Positions 1 through 5,549 of a DNA stretch of 8,295 bases are shown in pieces; the stretch's first letter is position 1, and each line of letters opens with the position of its first letter. Location: assembly GCA_046262935.1 (NCBI GenBank), contig JBHELT010000050.1:1-8295 (forward strand), given 5' to 3'. The position numbers were made by a program, and so were the translations under genes. The notes under the pieces were generated by a model. That model was given only the letters and a program-made list of their open reading frames with translations. It was not told the origin of the DNA and did not search any database. Source of the stretch: JBHELT01 sp046262935 (GTDB taxonomy: Bacteria > Actinomycetota > CADDZG01 > JAHWKV01).

Positions 1-92
1 GTGCAGGGCGTTGCGGCATTAGGCAGGGATGGTGCAGGGCGTTGCGGCATTAGGCAGGGATGGTGCAGGCGTTGCGGCATTAGGCAGGGATG
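1..92. repeat. Tandem repeat, 31-bp unit, three copies
   Basis: Three head-to-tail copies are visible, at 1-31, 32-62 and 63-92. Each begins GTGCAGG and ends GGCAGGGATG. The first two are identical; the third differs only by loss of one G in the GGG run, making it 30 bp. A decayed fourth copy may begin at 93, where GTGC is followed by GGTTGTTAGG. The array starts at base 1, so it probably continues to the left. It lies just downstream of the stop codon of the minus-strand secreted-protein gene. There are no unique spacers between copies, so it is a simple VNTR-like array. Function unknown. Confidence 0.93.
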
Positions 93-108
93 GTGCGGTT
101 GTTAGGAA

Positions 109-612
109 TTAGTCGTTGTCGTCGGTTTCGGGTTTGTGGTCCCCAGACTTGCCATGACCATGGGAGTGGCTTCCACTCTTGCCGTGAGGCGGCCTTGGCG
201 AGGGGGTCTTGCCAGCGGTTGCAGCTGTGTATGCGGCACTGCATGCTGCATCCGGCGATCCGCCATCTGCGACCTTCAGCGATGTTGCAGTTGAGTCCTG
301 TGCGACCGCCGACATGATCGAACCGCGGTCTGACCCGGTATATCCATCGGTCTTGCTCTGATGGGCTGCCCAAGAAACGCAGTGGCCGTGGTTGGGGCCT
401 GGGGTCTCGCTCGGATCCGGCGATTCTGGTGTCTCGACCGACTCTAACTCGTTGGAGTCCTCAGCTTTCGGCTGTTCAGACGAGGCAGATACGCTGGCTT
501 CATCGCTGTGGGCTGAAACTGTGCCTGCAACAGCGAATGCGGTTGCGCCAAGCATGAAAACGCCGATGGTGATGCCAACGGGTGTCAGGTAGTTGCGGAC
601 TTTCTTCAGCAT
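109..612 (-). CDS. Small secreted acidic protein with His/Gly-rich tail, unknown function
   Basis: I do not recognise a characterised family. The 167-residue product starts with a classic Sec signal peptide: a basic start (MLKKVRNYL), a hydrophobic core at about residues 11-30 and a likely cleavage after TVSA at residue 34. The mature part opens with an acidic Ser/Pro/Glu-rich linker (35-73). A compact middle segment (74-135) carries the only two cysteines, C78 in NHGHCVSWAA and C124 in DAACSAAY, which could form a disulfide outside the cell. The tail (138-167) is rich in His, Gly, Lys and Ser, with five His at 143-159, and ends in an acidic stretch; metal binding is possible but only inferred. 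The frame is open upstream to 657, but the ATG at 612 is preferred because AAGGAGG lies directly before it and the signal peptide begins there. The gene appears monocistronic; its role is unknown. Confidence 0.8.
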   Translation of the reverse strand: MLKKVRNYLTPVGITIGVFMLGATAFAVAGTVSAHSDEASVSASSEQPKAEDSNELESVETPESPDPSETPGPNHGHCVSWAAHQSKTDGYTGSDRGSIMSAVAQDSTATSLKVADGGSPDAACSAAYTAATAGKTPSPRPPHGKSGSHSHGHGKSGDHKPETDDND

Positions 613-616
613 GCTT

Positions 617-623
617 CCTCCTT
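617..623 (-). promoter_or_regulatory. Shine-Dalgarno deciding the start of the secreted-protein gene
   Basis: Read on the minus strand, AAGGAGG is followed by AAGC and then ATG at 612. This near-perfect site selects the downstream ATG over the start at 657 and so gives an N-terminus that is a proper signal peptide. Confidence 0.8.
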
Positions 624-673
624 GGTCCTTAACTAGATCATCGATCAGGTCGTTCACATGCTTAAAGCGTCCA

Positions 674-713
674 GGGGGGACCAGAACATACTCCCCCGGT
701 CGGGTGATTTTTT
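674..713. other. Hairpin with 6-bp GC stem and nearby T6 tract, direction unclear
   Basis: GGGGGA at 675-680 pairs with TCCCCC at 692-697 around an 11-nt loop. CC at 671-672 could add two pairs to GG at 698-699 past a two-base bulge. A T6 run occupies 708-713, about ten bases after the stem on the plus strand. That is too far for a textbook intrinsic terminator, and no plus-strand gene ends here. On the minus strand the hairpin lies between the HAD stop at 762 and the secreted-protein start at 612, so it could belong to a 5' leader or a weak processing or termination signal. I cannot choose between these. Confidence 0.4.
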
Positions 714-761
714 GAGACCATGGGTCAAAGGCCTACGAAAGGGGCGAATCCGAAGTAGTCC

Positions 762-1712
762 TTACGCGTTGGTGCTCAAGCGCCTTCGCATCCAAACGTA
801 GCCTGCAGCTGCCGCGGCCACGCCCAGGGCCACTCCACCCGACAGCATCGTTGTGCGCTGCGAAGGGGCGAAGTCAGCGAGCCGGCTCCGAAGCGTCACC
901 GGTTTCGAGAATGTCCTTATGTCCCACCCGCGATCTTGCGCCTCTTTGCGCAATGCTCTGTCTGGGTTGACGGCAACCGGGAAGCCAACGGCTTCGAGCA
1001 TCGGCAGGTCGGTGATAGAATCTGAGTACGCGTAGCTCTTGGACAGATCGATCCCCTGCTCTTGGGCAACTTGGTTGATGGCCTCGATCTTGTGCGGGCC
1101 GTAACAGTAGAACTCCAGCTCACCGACGTATCGGCCTTCTTCATCAACCTTGCCTCTGCTGGCGATGACCGCGTCGATGTCGAGCAGATGCCCGAGTGGC
1201 ACCACGATCTCTTCTGGCGAGGAAGAAACGATGAAAACTTTGCGATCCTGCGCCTTGTGTTCATCGATCAGGTCTACGGCTTCTTTGAAGATGATCGGGG
1301 TGATCACGTCGCCCATCACTTCTTCGATCAGCGATTGGACCTTGGCTTTCTCCCAGCCCTTCGTGACGTCCAGGACCTTCTCACGCATCTGCTCCATCTT
1401 GTTCTCGTCTGCGCCAACGAGCAGATAAACGAATTGGGCGGCAACCCCCTTTAAGAGCAGCCGCTTGGTGATGAATCCCTCCTTATATAGGTCGCGACCG
1501 AACGCCAACCCGCTTGAACGGGCGATGATGGTCTTGTCGAGGTCGATGAAGGCCGCTTCCAATCCCCCGATGATAACTACCGGCCACGCATCCGATGCTC
1601 CAGGTCTTGAGGCTGGTACCCGTTTCGGTGTAAAAAGAGGAACTTCCCCGCTCAGCGATGATCTGGCGCGACCGGTCGGAACCGGTTCGAGGGGGGAGTG
1701 AGATGAAGTCAC
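762..1712 (-). CDS. HAD-IB family hydrolase (SerB-like phosphatase) with C-terminal membrane anchor
   Basis: This is a HAD-superfamily subfamily IB hydrolase, expected to remove phosphate from a small substrate through an Asp-phosphate intermediate; the substrate is unknown. In 316-residue numbering, motif I is DLDKT with nucleophile D57 and acid/base D59, motif II is VSSSP (162-166), the motif III lysine is probably K208 in GPHK, and motif IV is SDSITD with D231 and D235. The stretch YAYSDSITDLPMLEAVG is almost the same as in M. tuberculosis Rv3661 as I recall it. A hydrophobic segment at about 290-307 followed by RRR predicts a C-terminal anchor. The start is uncertain. GTG 1712 has a GGAG six bases upstream but would overlap the divergent ssd start. 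A TTG at 1562 would give 266 residues starting just before motif I and leave about 140 bp for divergent promoters. The gene itself is secure. The same HAD-ssd-tad neighbourhood in other actinobacteria suggests a functional link, not a known one. Confidence 0.9.
   Translation of the reverse strand: MTSSHSPLEPVPTGRARSSLSGEVPLFTPKRVPASRPGASDAWPVVIIGGLEAAFIDLDKTIIARSSGLAFGRDLYKEGFITKRLLLKGVAAQFVYLLVGADENKMEQMREKVLDVTKGWEKAKVQSLIEEVMGDVITPIIFKEAVDLIDEHKAQDRKVFIVSSSPEEIVVPLGHLLDIDAVIASRGKVDEEGRYVGELEFYCYGPHKIEAINQVAQEQGIDLSKSYAYSDSITDLPMLEAVGFPVAVNPDRALRKEAQDRGWDIRTFSKPVTLRSRLADFAPSQRTTMLSGGVALGVAAAAAGYVWMRRRLSTNA
1607..1636 (+). promoter_or_regulatory. Possible promoter for the ssd-tad operon
   Basis: TTGAGG at 1607-1612 and TAAAAA at 1631-1636 are separated by 18 bp. 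Each matches the housekeeping -35 and -10 consensus at four of six positions. The -10 lies about 67 bp before the ssd ATG. If real, it falls inside the longer version of the HAD reading frame. Matches this weak occur by chance. Confidence 0.28.
1671..1686. promoter_or_regulatory. Palindrome upstream of ssd, candidate operator or leader hairpin
   Basis: Two copies of the self-complementary hexamer ACCGGT are separated by CGGA, making an inverted repeat with 6-bp arms. It ends four bases before the purine-rich ssd ribosome binding site. It could bind a dimeric regulator, or fold in the mRNA and affect ssd translation. No regulator gene is seen nearby. Confidence 0.4.
1691..1698 (+). promoter_or_regulatory. 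Purine-rich ribosome binding site of ssd
   Basis: GGGGGGAG lies four bases before ATG 1703 and supports that start over the upstream in-frame ATG at 1658, which has no comparable site and would add residues unrelated to the receiver-like domain. Confidence 0.6.
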
Positions 1713-2842
1713 ATGTGTCTCCGGCGGTACTGGTTGCTATCGACGACCCAGTGCTGTTCGACGAAGTGATCAGGTTCCTTGAAGAGGTCCCTCACTGGCG
1801 ACTCACGGGTTCGGTTGCAACATCCGCCGAACTCGAGCGGGCGATCGCTGAGCGGCATCCAGATGCGGTCATCATCTCCGACTCGCTTGCCTTCGACACC
1901 GATCGCGCTGGGATGAGACTGAGCGCGCGCTTCGTTGTGGTTGGTCGCACCGAACATCCGCGGACTTTGAGGTCGGCCATCAGGCTCGGCGCGAAAGGTT
2001 TCGTAACCTGGCCTGCGGAAAGGCGCGAACTAAGGCTCCTGGTCGAAGAGGGCCTTGCCCCCGACCGAGACGTATTGCGAGGGAGCGGCGCGTTGGTAAC
2101 CGTCTGGTCTCCCAAAGGCGGCTCCGGGTCAAGTGTCATCGCGTGCAGCCTGGCCGCAGAGTCGGCTTCGTTGGGATCTGATGTTCTTCTGTTGGATCTC
2201 GATCTCGACAACGGCGACGTAGCTTCAATCATCACCGGCGATCAGAGTTCAGCCGTTCGGGGACCTCTGAAATCGATCGCCGACCTGCTTGGCGTCGTCG
2301 ATGAGATCGATGAGAGCGCGATCGACAGCATCGCAATGTCAACGGACTACGGTTTCAAGGTCGTTTTGTCGCCGTCGTCATTCGGTGAGATGGCATTGTT
2401 CAAGCCAACCGATATCGTGCGCGTCACGCAGGTCGCGCGGGCCTCGGCTTCGCTGGTGCTGGCCGATGCTCCAAGCGGATATTCCGAGTTGCTGGCGGCC
2501 CTTGCAGAGGAGTCCGACAGGTTCTTCGTGGTGGTGATCCCAACCGTTCTCTCGCTCAAGAGAGCGCGAGATGCTCTACGGTTCCTTGGTCAGTCTGGTA
2601 TCGGATCGCCGAAGGTTTCGATCATCATGAATCAGTCTGTTAAGGGACCGATATCGCACCAAGAGGTCGAGTCGATACTCGGTACACGCGTCGATGCTGA
2701 GGTGAGGGCCGACCTCGAAGTGCTGCGCGCCACCGACAAAGGCGAAGTCTCGACTTCGATGAGGCGAGATCTTCGCAGGTTAGCTGCCAACCTCACCGGC
2801 GCCAAGATCGACCAGCCTCGCTCGTTGTTCTCCAAACGATAG
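1703..2842 (+). CDS. ssd: Ssd/TadZ/CpaE-like MinD-family protein of the Tad locus
   Basis: The 379-residue protein resembles actinobacterial septum-site-determining protein Ssd and the TadZ/CpaE proteins that localise Tad machinery. Residues 6-120 look like a degenerate response-regulator receiver domain. The acidic pair D14-D15 is kept, S59-D60 lies at the phosphoacceptor region with shifted spacing, and the usual Lys-Pro near the end is Trp-Pro (W103). Residues 130-310 form a MinD/ParA-type fold. The deviant Walker A is KGGSGSS (138-144): the signature lysine K138 is present, but the P-loop lysine position is serine (S143). DLDLD follows at 165-169, then a Walker B-like LVLADAP (251-257). 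Altered P-loops are known in TadZ-like proteins, so nucleotide may bind without normal hydrolysis. ATG 1703 is chosen for its ribosome binding site. The gene appears to open the operon, with the ligase gene starting 8 bp after its stop. Ssd in mycobacteria is reported to affect septation; placement of the Tad apparatus is the inferred role here. Confidence 0.88.
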   Translation: MKSHVSPAVLVAIDDPVLFDEVIRFLEEVPHWRLTGSVATSAELERAIAERHPDAVIISDSLAFDTDRAGMRLSARFVVVGRTEHPRTLRSAIRLGAKGFVTWPAERRELRLLVEEGLAPDRDVLRGSGALVTVWSPKGGSGSSVIACSLAAESASLGSDVLLLDLDLDNGDVASIITGDQSSAVRGPLKSIADLLGVVDEIDESAIDSIAMSTDYGFKVVLSPSSFGEMALFKPTDIVRVTQVARASASLVLADAPSGYSELLAALAEESDRFFVVVIPTVLSLKRARDALRFLGQSGIGSPKVSIIMNQSVKGPISHQEVESILGTRVDAEVRADLEVLRATDKGEVSTSMRRDLRRLAANLTGAKIDQPRSLFSKR

Positions 2843-2850
2843 ATAATCCG

Positions 2851-4359
2851 GTGGTGGGAGATTTCAACCTCGCCGAGATCGGTGAGGCGTACTTCGAACG
2901 ATGTGGCGATTTCGACGCGCTCTTCTTCGAGGACGAAACCCTTACGAGTGGGACCATCCGAAGCCGAGTGCTCTCTGCTGGCGGTGCCCTGACGCAGGTC
3001 ATCGGCCCAGGCGACCGTGTTGTGATCGTGATGGCCAACTGTCCCGAGGTGGCGATCTGTTATGGAGCGGTCTGGCGGGCGGGAGGCGTTGTAACTCCGG
3101 CGCTATTCCTGCTGTCTGCAGAAGAGATAAGAAGGATCATCGAAGACAGTGAAGCAGTTGCGGTGATCACCACCCCAGAGTTCCTTCCGAACATCCTTAT
3201 CGCAGCTGAAGGCCTGCCCACGGTGAAGAAGATCATCTGCACGGGGGCCCCCGACGCGCCCGTGATGGCGTTCGATGAACTGATGGACGCAAGCGCGGGC
3301 CCAATCGTTTCACGCGCCGACGATGACCTGGCTTGCCTTCTGTACACGGGCGGTACAACGGGAAGGTCCAAAGGGGTGATGCTCTCGCATCGCAACGTGG
3401 CTCTTGGAGCGCGTTCAGCTTTCGAGTCAGGAGATTCGATCGACGACGATCGCGCGATCGCAGCACTGCCACTGGCCCACGGGTACGGGATGATGAATTC
3501 GGTGGCGACTCAATTCGGTCTGCGAGGCTTCGCCGTGCTGATGCGCTGGTTCGACCCCATCCAGTGGCCCGACCTGGTGCAGCGATTCAAGATAAGGCGG
3601 GCGTCGCTAGTGCCAACCATGATCCAGATGCTTCTTTCCCAACCCCTTGAGGACTTCGATCTTTCATCGCTTCAGGTGGTCAACTCCGGGGCGGCCCCTC
3701 TCGCGACGGAAACGATAAAGGAATTCGAAAGAAGAGTCCCCTCGGTGACCATCATCGAGGGTTACGGGCTTTCCGAGTCGAGCAACATCGCAACTTTGAA
3801 TCCGCGCTATGCGCGACGCGTCGGGTCGATAGGAAAACCTGTAGCGAACTATCAGGTCAAAGTGTTTGACGACGACGATAATGAAGTGTCAACAGGCGAG
3901 CCCGGCGAGATCTGCATCCGTTCCGATGGTGTGATGACGGGTTATTGGAATTCGCCTGAAGTATCGGCCGAAACACTTCGCGGGGGATGGCTGCATACGG
4001 GAGACATCGGCAAGATCGACGAAGACGGGTACGTGTGGATCGTCGATCGCAAGAAGGACTTGATCATCCGTGGGGGCTTCAACATCTATCCGCGCGACGT
4101 CGAAGACGTGCTGCTCGAACATCCTGCTGTGGAAGTCGCAGGGGTGGTTGGAAAACCCGATCCCAAGTACGGTGAAGAGATCGTTGCGTTCGTCGCATTG
4201 CGTAGTGGCGTAGACAAACCTGATGAAAGCGAGTTGGTTGCTCACTGCAAACGCAAGATGGGAAGCAAGGCCTATCCACGAGACGTAAGGATCGTCGGCT
4301 ACCTTCCGCTCACCCCTGTTGGCAAGATCGATCGAAAAGCCCTAAGGCAGATGCTCTGA
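2851..4359 (+). CDS. AMP-forming acyl-CoA ligase (class I adenylate-forming enzyme)
   Basis: The 502-residue enzyme is expected to activate a carboxylic acid with ATP to an acyl-adenylate and then transfer it, most often to CoA. The family motifs are present in order: P-loop YTGGTTGRSKG (165-175), PLAHGYG (207-213), GYGLSES (304-310, Ser where Thr is usual in YGxTE), TGD (383-385), the hinge region VDRKKDLIIRGGFNIYPRDVE (398-418) and the C-terminal GKIDRKALR with probable catalytic K492. The length fits fatty-acyl or aryl CoA ligases; the substrate cannot be read from sequence alone. No carrier-protein domain is fused. The start is GTG 2851, with another in-frame GTG at 2854. There is no clear ribosome binding site, but the ssd stop lies only 8 bp upstream, so coupled translation is likely. 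It lies in the Tad operon next to an R2lox-like oxidase, which suggests a shared lipid-type substrate (inference). Confidence 0.93.
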   Translation: MVGDFNLAEIGEAYFERCGDFDALFFEDETLTSGTIRSRVLSAGGALTQVIGPGDRVVIVMANCPEVAICYGAVWRAGGVVTPALFLLSAEEIRRIIEDSEAVAVITTPEFLPNILIAAEGLPTVKKIICTGAPDAPVMAFDELMDASAGPIVSRADDDLACLLYTGGTTGRSKGVMLSHRNVALGARSAFESGDSIDDDRAIAALPLAHGYGMMNSVATQFGLRGFAVLMRWFDPIQWPDLVQRFKIRRASLVPTMIQMLLSQPLEDFDLSSLQVVNSGAAPLATETIKEFERRVPSVTIIEGYGLSESSNIATLNPRYARRVGSIGKPVANYQVKVFDDDDNEVSTGEPGEICIRSDGVMTGYWNSPEVSAETLRGGWLHTGDIGKIDEDGYVWIVDRKKDLIIRGGFNIYPRDVEDVLLEHPAVEVAGVVGKPDPKYGEEIVAFVALRSGVDKPDESELVAHCKRKMGSKAYPRDVRIVGYLPLTPVGKIDRKALRQML

Positions 4360-4363
4360 AATA

Positions 4364-4378
4364 GGCCGAGGTTCGGCC
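4364..4378 (+). other. Intercistronic hairpin between the ligase and R2lox genes
   Basis: GGCCGA (4364-4369) and TCGGCC (4373-4378) form a perfect 6-bp stem with a 3-nt loop. It lies four bases after the ligase stop codon and seven bases before the GGAAGGAG binding site. No U tract follows, so termination is unlikely. It may protect or modulate the mRNA, or be incidental. Confidence 0.45.
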
Positions 4379-4385
4379 GTGGTTC

Positions 4386-4393
4386 GGAAGGAG
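4386..4393 (+). promoter_or_regulatory. Shine-Dalgarno deciding the R2lox-like start
   Basis: GGAAGGAG lies five bases before ATG 4399. The in-frame GTG at 4393 overlaps this site, so it is rejected as the start. Confidence 0.75.
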
Positions 4394-4398
4394 TGCCC

Positions 4399-5508
4399 AT
4401 GAACATCGACGACAAAGTCAGAAGGGTCGAAGAGACCCCGGTCAGTCAGTTGGCCGATGTCGACATAGACGACGTTTACGAGCACATGGACCATCTGCTT
4501 AGAGAACGCCCGTCGCCTCTTGCCCTTTACGATCGCTGGGAAGCTCAGAACTGGCGAGTGTCGGATCTGGACTTCACCGAAGATACGCAGCATTGGGGCT
4601 TCTTGATGCCCGAGCTGCAGGACTATCTATTGACCATCTTCACCGAGTTCTTCCTCGGCGAACAGGCTGTGACCGATACATTGGCCCCGCTGATCATCGG
4701 GGCCCCCGACGCGGACTCGCGGGTTTTCCTTTCCACCCAGATAGTCGATGAGGCAAGACACACTGTGTTCTTCAAGAGGTTCTTCGCCGAAGTGCTCAAT
4801 GTTAGCGGTGGCTTGAACGCAGCCCTGGCGGCGGTGCGCCCCGGTGCGGTTGAGGGTTGGAAGAAGATCTTCGATGTCGATCTGGTCGAGGCGACCGATC
4901 GCGTGCGCTTGCATCCCGAAGATCGTGAGGCATGGGTGAGAGGCATCACTGTCTATCACTTCGTTGTTGAAGGCATGCTTGCCCTGACCGGTCAGAAATA
5001 TCTCGTTCGAGTGTTCCGAAACCTGGGCATGCTTCCGGGGTTCCGCGCGGGCTTCACTGCGGTCGCCCGCGATGAATCGCGTCACGTGAACTACGGTGTT
5101 GGCGCGATAAGGGAACAGATCCTTCAAAACCCAAAGATGGCCGATGTCGTGGGCGACTGCGTTCTTGGACTGCTGCCATCGGCGTGCAAAACGATCGAAC
5201 CTGCCGACCGCAATTACGAGAACATCCAACATCCGAACGACTTCCCGCCGCCTGCGCGCATCGACCCACGCGAGATACATCGCTTCTCGCTGACTTCATT
5301 GACCAAGCGCCTGCGGGTAGCAGGCCTATCCGAAGAGGTGTGCGCGACCATCGAAGCACGCGGACTCACCTACTACGACGACCAGATAGCCGAGTTCGAG
5401 ACCCGTTTCGACCGGGAACACCCAGCGCGCGCTTTCGATCGTGGCGAGGTGGAGCTTTCGTTCCGGCGGTTTGAAGCACACGGTGTCGATGACTTAGGCT
5501 TGCCCTAA
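4399..5508 (+). CDS. R2-like ligand-binding oxidase (R2lox-type di-metal ferritin-like protein)
   Basis: The 369-residue protein has the ferritin-like fold signature of the ribonucleotide reductase R2 / R2lox group. The six expected metal ligands are visible: E88 (GEQAV), E118 and H121 (DEARH), E191 (VEGMLALTG), E226 and H229 (DESRH). V91 is three residues after E88 and Y186 five residues before E191. These match the Val71/Tyr162 pair that forms the ether cross-link in M. tuberculosis R2lox (Rv0233) as I recall it. VEGMLALTG and the DFT segment ahead of helix 1 also match that protein, and the E191-E226 spacing of 35 is the same. Family members hold a Mn/Fe site and bind a long-chain fatty acid; their physiological reaction is unknown. 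Automatic tools may call it a ribonucleotide reductase beta subunit, but no partner alpha subunit is present. It is longer than Rv0233 (about 314 residues), with an extra N-terminal region and a different C-terminal part (about 260-369). It follows the ligase gene by 39 bp. Confidence 0.85.
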   Translation: MNIDDKVRRVEETPVSQLADVDIDDVYEHMDHLLRERPSPLALYDRWEAQNWRVSDLDFTEDTQHWGFLMPELQDYLLTIFTEFFLGEQAVTDTLAPLIIGAPDADSRVFLSTQIVDEARHTVFFKRFFAEVLNVSGGLNAALAAVRPGAVEGWKKIFDVDLVEATDRVRLHPEDREAWVRGITVYHFVVEGMLALTGQKYLVRVFRNLGMLPGFRAGFTAVARDESRHVNYGVGAIREQILQNPKMADVVGDCVLGLLPSACKTIEPADRNYENIQHPNDFPPPARIDPREIHRFSLTSLTKRLRVAGLSEEVCATIEARGLTYYDDQIAEFETRFDREHPARAFDRGEVELSFRRFEAHGVDDLGLP

Positions 5509-5540
5509 CTTCCCCCTTTTCGACCATCACGCATCAAATT

Positions 5541-5549
5541 GGAGGGGAG
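5541..5549 (+). promoter_or_regulatory. Ribosome binding site before the TTG start of tadA
   Basis: GGAGGGGAG abuts TTG 5550, with the GGAGG core four bases away. It favours the TTG start. TCCCC at 5511-5515, just after the R2lox stop, is complementary to the GGGGA part (5544-5548), so a weak stem-loop could partly mask the site. Confidence 0.5.

Noticed and set aside
1..92. CRISPR array
   Set aside because: The 31-bp units are directly head to tail with no unique spacers, and no cas genes are present.
80..373. Minus-strand 97-codon open frame
   Set aside because: It overlaps the secreted-protein gene on the same strand in another frame, has no domain or signal peptide, and runs into the tandem repeat.
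692..713. Intrinsic terminator on the plus strand
   Set aside because: The stem ends about ten bases before the T6 run, and no plus-strand gene lies upstream that would need it.
1062..1454. Plus-strand 130-codon open frame
   Set aside because: It lies fully antisense to the HAD gene, whose catalytic motifs are clear in the other strand.
4364..4378. Terminator between the ligase and R2lox genes
   Set aside because: There is no U tract after the stem, and a good ribosome binding site follows within a few bases.
4627..5280. Minus-strand 217-codon open frame
   Set aside because: It is antisense to the R2lox-like gene over its metal-ligand motifs and shows no recognisable domain.
4399..5508. 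Class I ribonucleotide reductase beta subunit
   Set aside because: No alpha subunit gene is nearby, and the Val/Tyr pair plus the VEGMLALTG segment match R2lox better.
2851..5508. Mobile element insertion carrying the ligase and oxidase genes
   Set aside because: No transposase, integrase, terminal repeats or target duplications are seen, and base composition looks like the neighbours by eye.
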